Part shown: one piece after another, positions 21,481 to 32,626 of the stretch
Layout: each line of letters begins with the position of its first letter
Numbering within the stretch: the first letter of the stretch is position 1
Source: Cohnella laeviribosi DSM 21336
Lineage (GTDB): Bacteria; Bacillota; Bacilli; Paenibacillales; Paenibacillaceae
NCBI RefSeq assembly: GCF_000378425.1
Contig: NZ_KB899817.1
Span: 1-64,000 of the forward strand
Reading direction: 5' to 3'
Length of the DNA: 64,000 bases
Translations under genes and position numbers: made by a program
Notes under the pieces: model-generated
What the model was told of the DNA's origin: nothing
The model's input: the letters and a program-made list of their open reading frames with translations, nothing else
The model's database searches: none

Positions 21481-22152
21481 ATGGCAAACTTCGATCAGGC
21501 GCTTCAGGCATTTATGGAATGGCATGCATCCCGTCGCCAAGGGGAACGTAGAGGGCGATTGCGAAGAGGAAACCGGTATGCCGAGGAATTGTTTCTCCGA
21601 AACGTGTGGTGGCCGCTGTTCGGACACTTTGACCACTTGCACCCGGAATACGAAGTATACGATTGGAACCGCAAGTCCCAATTTCTCGACTTTGCCTTCC
21701 TTCCTCCTTTCGGCCGATTCGGCATCGAATGCGACGGCTTCCAGGCGCACGTTAAAGATATGGATCGCGAAAAATTCAGCTACAGCCTGAACCGCGACAA
21801 CTTTTTGACGGGGCTTGGATGGAAAATGCTCCATTTCTCCTTTGACGATGTGCAAACCCGCCCCGAAGTTTGCCGCACGCTTCTGCAGCTTGCAATCGGA
21901 CAAAATATGCTTCGTTTCTCTAACGGAGAATCGGCTGCTTCTTATATGGAAAAGGAAATCCTTCATTTCGCCTGGAGGCTCGGGCGCCCGGTGCGTCCCA
22001 AAGACGTGTCCGAACAATTCGAGCTGGACTTTCGGACCGCCCGTAAGCATTTGCGCGCTATGTGCGCTAAAGGCATGCTCCGCCCCGCATCCAAAGGGAA
22101 TACGGTCCGCTACTACGAGTTGGATGAAATGTCGCTCGAGCGTCTGCTATAA
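21481..22152 (+). CDS. Vsr/DUF559-like endonuclease domain with C-terminal winged helix
   Basis: A 223-residue protein. Residues about 15-140 look like the very-short-patch-repair/DUF559 branch of the PD-(D/E)XK fold: a conserved Glu in RYAEEL, Asp in FLDFAF and the ExDG motif in FGIECDGFQAH. Residues 160-223 look like a winged helix (RPVRPKDVSEQFELDFRTARKHL). The gene at 53957 is a paralogue sharing SRRQGE, WWP-FGHF-HLHPEYEV and the catalytic motifs. AGGAGG lies 10 bases before the ATG at 21481; an ATG 9 bases earlier is too close to it. No methylase or other restriction gene is nearby. Function unknown; array A lies just upstream. Confidence 0.72.
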   Translation: MANFDQALQAFMEWHASRRQGERRGRLRRGNRYAEELFLRNVWWPLFGHFDHLHPEYEVYDWNRKSQFLDFAFLPPFGRFGIECDGFQAHVKDMDREKFSYSLNRDNFLTGLGWKMLHFSFDDVQTRPEVCRTLLQLAIGQNMLRFSNGESAASYMEKEILHFAWRLGRPVRPKDVSEQFELDFRTARKHLRAMCAKGMLRPASKGNTVRYYELDEMSLERLL

Positions 22153-22353
22153 ACCGTCCGCAAGCCGGACACCGCGAACGGTTGGAAAAAGAGCTAAGCC
22201 GCCAAGTCAAACAACTGCCCGCTGCCATCGGCTAGCCCTGTCGGACCGCCGTTGCGGGGCCATAGCCGCCAAGCTCTTGCGGACGCAAACAAAACCGCTC
22301 GCCATCCTTGTCCGGAGCGCACCCGTTTTAGCGGAGATGATTCAGAAAAAGAA

Positions 22354-22398
22354 CAAAAAAGCCCCCGGAACACCGCAACAAAGGCGGCGCCCGGAGAC
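22354..22398 (-). terminator. terminator of pyk
   Basis: On the minus strand a long stem with several G-U pairs (GTCTCCGGGCGCCGC with GCGGTGTTCCGGGGGC, loop of 7) is followed by TTTTTTG. It lies 40 bases after the pyruvate kinase stop. The rest of 22153-22437 shows no gene. Confidence 0.8.
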
Positions 22399-22437
22399 CG
22401 TATTCTTTTCGCCGTATATGATTAAGGGCCTAAAACA

Positions 22438-23853
22438 TTAAACCTGCTGAACCTTAATCAGGTTGGTCGTACCGGATTGGCCGAACGGCACGCCGGCGGA
22501 GATGACGATCGTGTCGCCCGACTGCACAAGACCCGTCTTCAGCGCGCCGCGTACAGCGGAATCGAACAATTCGTCGGTTGTCGTCACGGGTTCCCCTTTG
22601 ACCGGGATCACGCCCGACAGCAGGCTCATCTTCGACAGCACTTCCTCATGCTGCGAAATCGCGATGATCGGCGCCTTCGGCCGATACTTGGATACCATGC
22701 GCGCGGTAAAGCCGCTTTCCGTTGCGGTGACAATGGCTGCGGCATTCAGCTCAAGGGAAGCGCTGACCGCGCTCTGGCTGACGATCTCCGTCGTGTTGGT
22801 CGCGTGGTGGGCGATTTTCTTGAGGAACTGTTCCTTGTAATCGATCATGCCCTCCGCTTTTTTGGCGATCGTCGCCATCGTCCGGACGGATTGGACGGGA
22901 TACTTCCCGGCGGCCGACTCGCCGGACAGCATGACCACGTCCGCTCCCTGCAGCACCGCGTTGGATACGTCGCTAACCTCGGCTCTTGTCGGCCGCGGGT
23001 TGACCTGCATCGACTCCAGCATGTGCGTGGCGACGATAACCGGCTTGCCGGCGAGGTTGCACTTCTCGATCATTTCCCTTTGAATAAGCGGCACTTCTTC
23101 AATCGGCACTTCTACGCCCAGGTCGCCGCGGGCAACCATGATGCCGTCGGACGCCTCGATAATCGCGTCGAGATTCGCCACGCCCTCTTCGTTCTCGATT
23201 TTGGAAATAATCTGAACGTGTCCGGCGCCGTTCTCTTCCAAAATGCGGCGGATTTCCAAAATATCCTCGGCCTTGCGGACGAAGGATGCGGCGATCATCT
23301 CGACGCCATGCTGAAGCCCGAAATAAATATGCTGCACGTCCCGCTCCGTCACCCCGGGAAGCGACGTCTTGATGCCGGGCAGGTTGACGCCTTTTCGCGG
23401 CTTCAACGTCCCGCCGTTTACGATCGTACAGCGGATTTCCGTTCCTTCCACCGCCCGCACCGTCAGTTCGACAAGCCCGTCGTCGATCAAAATCCGGTCG
23501 CCCGGCTTGACGTCTTTCGGCAGATCCGGATAGTTCACCGGCAGGCGGGACGCATCCCCCAGCACATCCTCCGTCGTCAATACCAGCTCTTCGCCGGCTT
23601 TCAGCTCGCACGACGCTTCCTTCAGCTTGCCGATCCGCACCTCCGGACCTTTGATGTCCATCATGATCGGAACAAACGTGTTCAGTTCCCGGGCGGCCTG
23701 ACGAATTTTCGCGATGCGCCCGGCATGGTCTTCCAGCTCTCCGTGAGCCATATTTAAACGGGCAACCGTCATTCCCGCCAAAATCATTTCCTTCAAAATG
23801 CCTACGTCCTCGCACGCGGGTCCCATGGTACAAATGATTTTCGTTTTGCGCAT
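22438..23853 (-). CDS. pyk: pyruvate kinase, short divergent form
   Basis: The 471-residue protein converts phosphoenolpyruvate and ADP to pyruvate and ATP. It keeps the barrel signatures MDIKGPEVRIG, the lysine motif ISKIENEEG, MVARGDLGVE and NPRPTRAEVSDV. It differs from usual Bacillales PykA in two ways. It lacks the C-terminal PEP-utiliser extension (about 110 residues), and core motifs are altered: NMAHGE for NFSHG, THMLESM for TQMLDSM and SGESAAGKYP for SGETAAGKYP. It may be a second isozyme rather than the main glycolytic enzyme. AGGAGG lies 7 bases before the ATG. Divergent from the AraC regulator gene, with a 104-base shared upstream region. Confidence 0.9.
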   Translation of the reverse strand: MRKTKIICTMGPACEDVGILKEMILAGMTVARLNMAHGELEDHAGRIAKIRQAARELNTFVPIMMDIKGPEVRIGKLKEASCELKAGEELVLTTEDVLGDASRLPVNYPDLPKDVKPGDRILIDDGLVELTVRAVEGTEIRCTIVNGGTLKPRKGVNLPGIKTSLPGVTERDVQHIYFGLQHGVEMIAASFVRKAEDILEIRRILEENGAGHVQIISKIENEEGVANLDAIIEASDGIMVARGDLGVEVPIEEVPLIQREMIEKCNLAGKPVIVATHMLESMQVNPRPTRAEVSDVSNAVLQGADVVMLSGESAAGKYPVQSVRTMATIAKKAEGMIDYKEQFLKKIAHHATNTTEIVSQSAVSASLELNAAAIVTATESGFTARMVSKYRPKAPIIAISQHEEVLSKMSLLSGVIPVKGEPVTTTDELFDSAVRGALKTGLVQSGDTIVISAGVPFGQSGTTNLIKVQQV

Positions 23854-23957
23854 GTCCAGTCCTCCTCGTCTTACGTCTATTTTACGACGAAAAAACGGAA
23901 GGAACTATGAAATATAGTATAATGAATGCAATATAGTACGATACGGGAGAGAAAAGA

Positions 23958-24740
23958 ATGGTAGAAATCGCGGAAGTCCGCCAGGACAGCGGATTTGACT
24001 GGTATCAGGAAGGGAACGCGGACCGGGAAACCTATTATCTCGGCCTGGCAACGTACGGCAAATGCCTCTATAGAGCCGATCGGGACAAATACATCTTGGA
24101 AAAAGGAGAGCTTCTTCTCATTCCGCCGCATATCCCGTTTTACGGCAAAAGCATCCCTTCCGTGCTGCATACCAAATTCGGCCTTCTGTTCAAGGCATCA
24201 AGTGCGCGCTCCGCCCTTCCCATCCTGAACCTGCAAAAACCGCTCAAGCTGAAACTGGGCGGCTACGATCTGATCCACGAACGCATCAAAGCCGCATGGA
24301 ACCAGTGGCAGGAGCGGCCGCCCTACTACCGGACGATGGCGGAAGCGCTGATGACGGAAGCGCTCGTCTATGCCAACCGCGAATGGGACCGGGGCGCCAT
24401 CCCGGCGGAGAAGCTGCGCCATGTGGAGAACATGAAGCAGTACATTCAAAAGCACCACCGGGAAAAAGTAACGAAGCGGGAACTGGGCGAAGCGATTCAA
24501 AAAACCCCCAACTATGCGGCGGCGCTGTTCCGGTCCGTCACCGGGCAGACCATCAGCGAATACGTGCACGGCCAGCGGATCAAGACCGCCATCTACATGC
24601 TGACCGAATCCCGGCTTTCCATCAGCGAAATAGCGGCTTTCGTCGGCTACAGCGACGTTTCTTATTTCCATCGCCTGTTCAAGCGGATGACCGGAAAGTC
24701 GCCTTCCGAATTTACGGACGAGCGGCCGCCGACCCCATAA
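23958..24740 (+). CDS. AraC-family transcriptional regulator
   Basis: The 260-residue protein has an N-terminal cupin-like sensor (ILEKGELLLIPPHIPFYG near residue 47) and a C-terminal AraC/XylS domain with two helix-turn-helix motifs (KRELGEAIQKTPNYAAALFRSVTG and SISEIAAFVGYSDVSYFHRLFKRMTGKSPSEF). Members usually activate sugar or surface genes in response to a ligand. GGGAGAG lies 6 bases before the ATG. The AT-rich gap shared with pyk holds TATAAT at 23918-23923, but no clear -35 is visible. The target is unknown; divergent pyk is one candidate. Confidence 0.88.
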   Translation: MVEIAEVRQDSGFDWYQEGNADRETYYLGLATYGKCLYRADRDKYILEKGELLLIPPHIPFYGKSIPSVLHTKFGLLFKASSARSALPILNLQKPLKLKLGGYDLIHERIKAAWNQWQERPPYYRTMAEALMTEALVYANREWDRGAIPAEKLRHVENMKQYIQKHHREKVTKRELGEAIQKTPNYAAALFRSVTGQTISEYVHGQRIKTAIYMLTESRLSISEIAAFVGYSDVSYFHRLFKRMTGKSPSEFTDERPPTP

Positions 24741-24792
24741 CGGCGGCGTTTCGGGATCATCCCCGCAGCGGGGAAACGGCACGGGCCGGGGA

Positions 24793-25467
24793 CTAAGCGT
24801 TTAAGACTTCGACCGTGCCGTCGCGATGGCCGATGAAGACCGCCGAGGTCATGCGCACGAACAGGCCGTTTTCCACGACGCCCGGAATTTGGTTCAGCAG
24901 CACGGTCAGCCTTTCCGGGTCCGCGATGGAACCGAACCGGCAGTCGGCAATATAGTTGCCGTTGTCCGTCCGGTAAGGCTGCTCGCCATCGAGGCGAATG
25001 GCGGGTTTGCAGCCCAGTTCCTTGAGCCGGTTAAGCGTCAGCCGCGTCGCAAACGGAACGATCTCAACCGGAAGGGGAAATCGCCCCAGCGTCTCCACCC
25101 GTTTGGACTCGTCGGCCACGATCAGGAGCTTGCCGCTGCTTGAGGCAAGCACTTTTTCCCGCAGCAGCGCGCCTCCCCCGCCTTTGATCAAATGAAACTC
25201 GGGACCGATCTCGTCCGCCCCGTCGATCGTCACGTCGATCCGGTCGATTTCCTCGATGCCGATGAGCGGGATGCCCCACTCGGCCGCCAAACGTTCGGAG
25301 CGCACGGAGCTTGCGACGGCCTTGATGTCGAGCCCTTCCCGCACGCGCTCCGCGATTCGTTTGATCGCCCAATAGGCGGTCGAACCGGTGCCCAGTCCGA
25401 CGATCATGCCGTCCTCCAGCCATTCCACCGCTTTTTCCGCCGCCAGTTTTTTCATGTTCGGTTCCAT
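24793..25467 (-). CDS. rpiA: ribose-5-phosphate isomerase A
   Basis: The 224-residue RpiA interconverts ribose-5-phosphate and ribulose-5-phosphate in the pentose phosphate pathway. Signatures are MIVGLGTGSTAYWAI near the N-terminus, VTIDGADEIGPEFHLIKGGGGALLREK and IVADESKRV. The ATG at 25467 has AGGGGGC 8-9 bases upstream and gives the normal length; a longer start at 25506 would add 13 unconserved, arginine-rich residues. It is a single gene convergent with the AraC regulator, separated by 52 bases. Confidence 0.95.
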   Translation of the reverse strand: MEPNMKKLAAEKAVEWLEDGMIVGLGTGSTAYWAIKRIAERVREGLDIKAVASSVRSERLAAEWGIPLIGIEEIDRIDVTIDGADEIGPEFHLIKGGGGALLREKVLASSSGKLLIVADESKRVETLGRFPLPVEIVPFATRLTLNRLKELGCKPAIRLDGEQPYRTDNGNYIADCRFGSIADPERLTVLLNQIPGVVENGLFVRMTSAVFIGHRDGTVEVLNA

Positions 25468-25504
25468 CCGTTTACGCCCCCTGTTCGTTCTCCTGCGCCA
25501 AAGC

Positions 25505-25565
25505 AAAAAAAAACCGCGCGATGCGCAAGAAGACGAAGCCGCTCCGGCAAGAGCGCTCCGTCTTC
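25505..25565 (-). terminator. terminator of uvrA
   Basis: On the minus strand GAAGACG...CGTCTTC forms an outer stem with further inner pairing, then GCG-CATCG-CGC forms a small second hairpin that runs into nine T residues. It lies 12 bases after the uvrA stop. Confidence 0.65.
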
Positions 25566-25577
25566 ATTCTGTTCCGC

Positions 25578-28436
25578 TTATACTTTTGCCATCGCCGCTT
25601 CGGTGCGCGCGCGGTCCCGTTCCAAAATCGGGGCGAGGTACTTGCCCGTGTACGAATTTGGATTGGCCGCAAGCTCCTCCGGCGTGCCTGTGCCGACGAT
25701 GGTTCCGCCTCCGCTGCCGCCTTCCGGGCCGAGGTCGATCAAATAGTCCGCCGTCTTGATGACGTCGAGATTGTGTTCGATGACCAGCACGGTCTCGCCG
25801 GAGTCGACCAGCCGCTGCAGCACCTGCAGCAGGCGGGCGATGTCGTCGGCGTGCAAGCCTGTCGTCGGCTCGTCGAGAATGTACAGCGTCTTCCCGGTGC
25901 TGCGGCGGTACAGCTCGGCCGCCAGCTTCACCCGCTGCGCTTCCCCGCCGGACATCGTGGTGGACGGCTGACCCAGCGTCATATAGCCCAATCCCACGTC
26001 AAGCAGCGTTTGCAGCTTGCGGTGAATACGGGGAATGTTCTGGAAAAACACCGTTGCGTCCTCGATCGTCATCTCCAGCACTTCGGAAATGTTTTTCCCT
26101 TTATATTTGACTTCCAGCGTCTCGCGGTTGTAGCGTTTGCCCTTGCAGACCTCGCACGGAACGTATACGTCCGGCAGGAAGTGCATCTCGATCTTGATGA
26201 TGCCGTCGCCTTTGCAGGCTTCGCAGCGTCCTCCCTTGACGTTGAAGCTGAAACGGCCTTTCTTGTAGCCGCGGACTTTGGCTTCGTTCGTCATGGCGAA
26301 GACGTCGCGGATGTCGTCGAACAGCCCGGTGTACGTCGCCGGATTGGAACGGGGCGTGCGGCCGATCGGCGACTGGTCGATGTCGATGACCTTCTCCAGA
26401 TGCTCGAGCCCTTTCAGTTCCTTGAACTCTCCCGGACGCGTCTTCGCCTTGTTCAGATCGCGGGCAAGCGCCTTGTATAAAATCTCGTTGACCAGCGTCG
26501 ACTTGCCGGAACCGGACACACCGGTCACGGCCGTGAACACGCCCAGCGGGATTTTGACGTTCAGGTTTTTCAGGTTGTTGGCCTTTGCGCCCCTGATTTC
26601 CAGCCAATTGCCGTTCGGCTTGCGCCGCTCCAGCGGCACGGGAATGAACTTGCGCCCGCTCAGGTACGCCCCGGTCAACGATTTCTCGTTGGCCATCACT
26701 TCCTGCGGCGTCCCCTGGGCGACCACGGTCCCCCCGTGAATGCCCGCTCCCGGCCCGATATCGATCAGATAATCCGCCGCCAGCATCGTGTCCTCGTCGT
26801 GCTCGACCACGATGAGCGTATTGCCAAGATCCCGCATATGCTCCAGCGCCTTGATGAGCCGGTCGTTATCGCGCTGGTGAAGGCCGATGCTCGGTTCGTC
26901 GAGAATGTAGAGGACGCCCATCAGGCTGGAACCGATCTGCGTCGCCAGCCGGATGCGCTGCGCCTCGCCCCCCGACAGCGTGCCCGCCGCACGCGACAGC
27001 GTCAGGTAATCGAGCCCCACGTTCACGAGAAAGCCGAGCCTGCTGTTGATTTCTTTCAAAATCAAATTCGCGATCGCTTTCTCCTTGTCGTTCAGCTTCA
27101 GCTCGGAGAAAAACGACTGCGCCTCCCCGATCGACAGCGAAGTCACGTAGGAGATGTTTTTCCCGCCGACCGTAACCGCGAGCGACTCCTTCCGCAAACG
27201 GTGGCCTTTGCAGGTTTCGCAAGGCCTGGAGCTCATATACTGCTCGACGAACTCGCGGATGAAATCGGACGCCGTCTCGCGGTAACGCCGCTCCAGATTG
27301 TTGACGATCCCTTCGAAGGGAACCATGGCGTCGCGCGTATGGCCGAACTCGTTCTCGTAGCGGAAACGGATCTTCTCCCCGCCGGTTCCGTACAGGATCA
27401 TGTTCATCTGCCGGTCGCTGAGCTCGGAGACGGGAACGTCCATCGGAATGCCGTAATGCGCGCAGACCGCCGCCAGAAATTGCGGGTAGTACGTGGAGGC
27501 GCCGCCCGCCCAGGCGTCGAACGCGCCCTCTTCGATGCTCTTGGTGCGGTCGGGCACGAGCAGGTCCGGGTCGACGACCATCTTGACGCCCAAGCCGTCG
27601 CAATCGGGACAAGCCCCGAAGGGCGAGTTGAACGAGAACATCCGCGGCGTCAGCTCGTCCATGGAGAACCCGCAAATCGGGCAAGCGAGCTTGGAGCTGA
27701 ACATCAGCTCCTCCTTGTCGATGACGTCCACGATGACCTTGCCGTCCGCCAGCTTCAGCGCCGTCTCCAGCGAATCCGCCAGCCGGGCCGCCACATCCTC
27801 CTTGATGACGATGCGGTCGACGACCACTTCGATGGAATGCTTCTTGTTTTTCTCCAGTTCGATCTTCTCGGCCAGATCGCGGATTTCCCCGTTTACGCGC
27901 ACGCGGACAAAACCCTGCTTCTGCACGTCGGCCAGCAGCTTGCTGTGCTCGCCTTTGCGCCCGGATACGACAGGCGCGAGAATCTGCAGGCGGGTGCGCT
28001 CGGGATATTCCATAATGCGGTCGACCATTTGCTCCACCGTTTGCGAGGCGATCTCCACGCCGTGCGTCGGGCAATGCGGCCGGCCGATCCGCGCGTACAA
28101 CAACCGCAAATAGTCGTAAATCTCGGTGACGGTCCCGACCGTCGAACGCGGGTTGCGGCTGGTTGTCTTCTGGTCGATGGAAATGGCCGGCGACAGCCCT
28201 TCGATCGAATCGACGTCCGGTTTGTCCATCTGGCCCAAAAACTGGCGGGCGTACGCGGACAGGGATTCCACGTAGCGCCGCTGTCCTTCCGCGTAGATGG
28301 TGTCGAACGCCAGCGAGGATTTGCCGGAGCCGCTAAGCCCCGTCAGCACGACAAACTTGTCCCTGGGAATGGTCACGTCAATATTTTTTAAATTGTGGGC
28401 GCGAGCGCCCTTAATGACGATATTCTCGTTGGCCAA
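25578..28436 (-). CDS. uvrA: excinuclease ABC subunit A
   Basis: UvrA recognises bulky DNA damage and loads UvrB. The 952-residue protein has two ABC ATPase halves ([35 protein letters not shown]), both ABC signature regions ([26 protein letters not shown]) and three cysteine clusters (CPICGF...[21 protein letters not shown]...CEVCKGKR). The start is a TTG at 28436 with AAAGGGG 8 bases upstream; it gives the conserved beginning [19 protein letters not shown]. A longer reading from 28520 would run back across the LexA-like box. The promoter and LexA-like box lie immediately upstream. Confidence 0.96.
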   Translation of the reverse strand: MANENIVIKGARAHNLKNIDVTIPRDKFVVLTGLSGSGKSSLAFDTIYAEGQRRYVESLSAYARQFLGQMDKPDVDSIEGLSPAISIDQKTTSRNPRSTVGTVTEIYDYLRLLYARIGRPHCPTHGVEIASQTVEQMVDRIMEYPERTRLQILAPVVSGRKGEHSKLLADVQKQGFVRVRVNGEIRDLAEKIELEKNKKHSIEVVVDRIVIKEDVAARLADSLETALKLADGKVIVDVIDKEELMFSSKLACPICGFSMDELTPRMFSFNSPFGACPDCDGLGVKMVVDPDLLVPDRTKSIEEGAFDAWAGGASTYYPQFLAAVCAHYGIPMDVPVSELSDRQMNMILYGTGGEKIRFRYENEFGHTRDAMVPFEGIVNNLERRYRETASDFIREFVEQYMSSRPCETCKGHRLRKESLAVTVGGKNISYVTSLSIGEAQSFFSELKLNDKEKAIANLILKEINSRLGFLVNVGLDYLTLSRAAGTLSGGEAQRIRLATQIGSSLMGVLYILDEPSIGLHQRDNDRLIKALEHMRDLGNTLIVVEHDEDTMLAADYLIDIGPGAGIHGGTVVAQGTPQEVMANEKSLTGAYLSGRKFIPVPLERRKPNGNWLEIRGAKANNLKNLNVKIPLGVFTAVTGVSGSGKSTLVNEILYKALARDLNKAKTRPGEFKELKGLEHLEKVIDIDQSPIGRTPRSNPATYTGLFDDIRDVFAMTNEAKVRGYKKGRFSFNVKGGRCEACKGDGIIKIEMHFLPDVYVPCEVCKGKRYNRETLEVKYKGKNISEVLEMTIEDATVFFQNIPRIHRKLQTLLDVGLGYMTLGQPSTTMSGGEAQRVKLAAELYRRSTGKTLYILDEPTTGLHADDIARLLQVLQRLVDSGETVLVIEHNLDVIKTADYLIDLGPEGGSGGGTIVGTGTPEELAANPNSYTGKYLAPILERDRARTEAAMAKV

Positions 28437-28504
28437 CGATTTAGCCCCTTTCGCTTTACGGGCAAGGCGGGGCTTCGCAATCGCCCACAGTTGTCCGTAC
28501 ATAA

Positions 28505-28516
28505 GAATATGTGTTC
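28505..28516 (-). promoter_or_regulatory. LexA (SOS) box-like site of uvrA
   Basis: Minus-strand GAACACATATTC fits the Bacillus LexA pattern GAAC-N4-GTTC with one change. It lies just downstream of the uvrA -10, where bound LexA would block initiation. The identical 12-mer sits at the same place before uvrB (31388-31399). Confidence 0.72.
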
Positions 28517-28522
28517 CCATTT

Positions 28523-28551
28523 ATTATAGCGAAGCCGGAATTAGGATGCAA
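28523..28551 (-). promoter_or_regulatory. promoter of uvrA
   Basis: Minus-strand TTGCAT (28551-28546) and a perfect TATAAT (28528-28523) with a 17-base spacer, followed at once by the LexA-like box. The leader to the TTG start is about 80 bases. Confidence 0.8.
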
Positions 28552-28614
28552 ATGGAAATGAAAACCTTGCCGCGTCTGTTTTTTTGCCATTATCGCTTCG
28601 GAAAATGCCGCCGG

Positions 28615-28643
28615 TTGTCCGGCGCGGGGGAGCGCGGTACAAT
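28615..28643 (+). promoter_or_regulatory. promoter of the GNAT gene
   Basis: TTGTCC (28615-28620) and TACAAT (28638-28643), 17 bases apart, with the start codon 43 bases further on. Confidence 0.65.
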
Positions 28644-28685
28644 CAGAACAGGTTGATTGGAGTCGGACGGAAGGGACGTGGAAAC

Positions 28686-29219
28686 GTGGAGAATCCCGGA
28701 ACGTTGGAGATTGCGTTTGCCCGGCTGGAAGATTTGCCGGCCATTGTCGACATTTACAACAGCACGATCGCGGGAAGAAGAGCAACCGCCGATCTGGAGC
28801 CGGTTACGGTGGAAAGCCGGCTGCCATGGTTCAAGGCGCATACGCCGGACCGCCGGCCGCTGTGGGTGGCCAAGCAAGGGGAAACCGTCGTCGGTTGGGC
28901 GAGTCTGAGCGACTTCTACGGCCGCCCCGCTTATAACGGAACGGCGGAAATCAGCATTTACGTAAGCGAGGCCTGCCGCGGCTCCGGGGTGGGCAGCCTG
29001 CTGGTGGAGCATGCGATCGCGGAGTGCCCGAGGCTTGGCGTGAACACGCTGCTCGGCTTCGTCTTCGCGCACAACGAGCCCAGCCTGCGCTTGCTGCGCA
29101 AGTTCGGCTTCGAAGCCTGGGGCCATTATCCGAAGGTAGCCGTGCTCGACGGGGTCGAGCGCGATCTGACGGTGCTGGGCAAGCGCTTGGGGGGACCGGT
29201 CCCGCCGGCAATCGGTTAG
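28686..29219 (+). CDS. GNAT N-acetyltransferase, phosphinothricin acetyltransferase-like
   Basis: The 177-residue protein is a GCN5-related acetyltransferase. The acetyl-CoA loop appears as [15 protein letters not shown] near residue 98, preceded by a strand with AEISIYV and followed by [27 protein letters not shown], as in the phosphinothricin/methionine-sulfone acetyltransferase group. The GTG at 28686 has GGAAGGG about 10 bases upstream; an earlier in-frame start at 28584 would lie upstream of the predicted promoter. It lies alone between divergent uvrA and convergent uvrB. The natural substrate cannot be read; members act on amino-acid-like molecules. Confidence 0.85.
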   Translation: MENPGTLEIAFARLEDLPAIVDIYNSTIAGRRATADLEPVTVESRLPWFKAHTPDRRPLWVAKQGETVVGWASLSDFYGRPAYNGTAEISIYVSEACRGSGVGSLLVEHAIAECPRLGVNTLLGFVFAHNEPSLRLLRKFGFEAWGHYPKVAVLDGVERDLTVLGKRLGGPVPPAIG

Positions 29220-29283
29220 TGGATGGACCGAAGGCTTACCTGGAATTTCGGCCTGTATGGACGCCTCGAATCCGCCCCGAATC

Positions 29284-29302
29284 CGCCCCGATAACCGGGG
29301 CG
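29284..29302. terminator. GC-rich hairpin between the GNAT gene and uvrB
   Basis: CGCCCCG and CGGGGCG form a 7-bp stem with a 5-base loop between convergent genes. No T run follows on either strand, so terminator activity is doubtful. It is preceded by a direct repeat of GAATCCGCCCC. Confidence 0.3.
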
Positions 29303-29356
29303 ATTCGCAGTCCCTCCCTATTCGCTTTGCCTTTCCCCGCTGCGTTCCCTTTCGGC

Positions 29357-31357
<2,001 letters not shown>

Positions 31358-31387
31358 CGCAGGTACACCCCCATATGTTCCGAAACA

Positions 31388-31399
31388 GAATATGTGTTC
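31388..31399 (-). promoter_or_regulatory. LexA (SOS) box-like site of uvrB
   Basis: Minus-strand GAACACATATTC is identical to the uvrA site and sits just after the uvrB -10. A further GGAACATATG half-match lies about 20 bases downstream (around 31372-31381), perhaps a second weaker site. Confidence 0.74.
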
Positions 31400-31406
31400 C
31401 CGTACC

Positions 31407-31435
31407 ATTATAAAGGTTTCGTTTTCCCCCGTCAA
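31407..31435 (-). promoter_or_regulatory. promoter of uvrB
   Basis: Minus-strand TTGACG (31435-31430) and a perfect TATAAT (31412-31407) with a 17-base spacer, with the LexA-like box directly downstream. Confidence 0.85.
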
Positions 31436-31558
31436 AACCGCCCTCCCTTGGTTCGTTCGCCGCCGGTTTCGCCAATCGAAGGACGATAGGCAAATCCGGT
31501 ATTCAGGATCAGGAATTGTAAAGTATAATAGGTTTATGGGAATAAAGGAGGCCGGAGC

Positions 31559-32620
31559 ATGGGGCTTTTTTCGTTTTTTCGGGGTCAATTTGTCGAAGTC
31601 GTTGAATGGCGGGAAGACACGAACGCGATGGTGTACCGTTTCCCCGCATACGATAGCGCGATCAAGATGGGGGCGAAGCTGATCGTTCGCGAAGGGCAGG
31701 CCGCCGTCTTCGTCAACGAGGGGCAGCTGGCGGACGTGTACGGGCCGGGCACCTATACGCTGAATACGCAAAACATGCCGCTGTTGACCGCCCTGAAGTC
31801 CTGGAAGCACAAGTTCGACTCCCCTTTCAAGGCGGACGTCTACTTCGTCAATATGACGAACTATACCAACCAGAAATGGGGCACGGCCAATCCGGTCATC
31901 ATGCGGGATGCGGAATTCGGGCTCGTCCGGATTCGCGGCTTCGGCAGCTACTCGTTCCGGGTGAAAGATCCGGCGCTGTTCCTCCGCGAGATTTTCGGCA
32001 TGAGAGAAGAGTTTACGGCCGAAGGAATAACCGCGCACCTGAAATCGGCGATCGTCTCCGGCATCAGCGACTTGCTGGCCGAATCGAACATTCCGGTGGC
32101 CGACCTTGCTTCCAGCTACGAGGAGCTTGGGCTTAGCGCCGCCGAACGGCTGCAAAAGCATTTCGAAGCGATGGGACTGGCGCTGTCGTCGCTGACGATC
32201 GAAAACATCTCGCTCCCCGAAGAAGTGGAAAAAGCGATTGACCGCCGCTCGTCGATGAGCATTGCCGGCAATCTCGAGCGGTATACCCGGTACCAGGCGG
32301 CGGAAGCGATTCGCGAAGCCGCGGGCGGCGCGGAATCGGCGATGGCCGCCGGCGCCGGGCTCGGAGCCGGGATGGCCATGGGGCAAATGCTGCAGCAAGC
32401 GCTGAACCCGTCGCCTCAGCCGCACCATTCCGGCGCGGCGGATGCCGCCGGCGTGGAGCCCGACGCCGCCTGCGGCGAATGCGGGCACCGGCTGAAGCCG
32501 GCGGAGAAATTTTGCCCGCAGTGCGGTACGGCGCGTCCCTACGCCCGCTTCTGTTCGGAATGCGGCGAGCCGGTCGCCGCAAGCGCCAAATTCTGCTCCG
32601 CCTGCGGAACGAAGGTGTAG
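31559..32620 (+). CDS. ydjI: SPFH-domain protein with C-terminal zinc ribbons (YdjI-like)
   Basis: The 353-residue protein has an N-terminal SPFH/flotillin-like region (about residues 30-240, with [29 protein letters not shown]), an Ala/Gly-rich linker (residues 255-290) and paired zinc ribbons near the end (CGECGH...CPQCG and CSECGE...CSACG). This layout is that of B. subtilis YdjI, which helps place the PspA-like protein YdjF at the membrane together with YdjG and YdjH. AAAGGAGG lies 7 bases before the ATG, and TATAAT occurs about 30 bases upstream with a weak -35. It is followed after 6 bases by ydjG. No ydjF or ydjH is in the window. Confidence 0.85.
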   Translation: MGLFSFFRGQFVEVVEWREDTNAMVYRFPAYDSAIKMGAKLIVREGQAAVFVNEGQLADVYGPGTYTLNTQNMPLLTALKSWKHKFDSPFKADVYFVNMTNYTNQKWGTANPVIMRDAEFGLVRIRGFGSYSFRVKDPALFLREIFGMREEFTAEGITAHLKSAIVSGISDLLAESNIPVADLASSYEELGLSAAERLQKHFEAMGLALSSLTIENISLPEEVEKAIDRRSSMSIAGNLERYTRYQAAEAIREAAGGAESAMAAGAGLGAGMAMGQMLQQALNPSPQPHHSGAADAAGVEPDAACGECGHRLKPAEKFCPQCGTARPYARFCSECGEPVAASAKFCSACGTKV

Positions 32621-32626
32621 CCGGCG

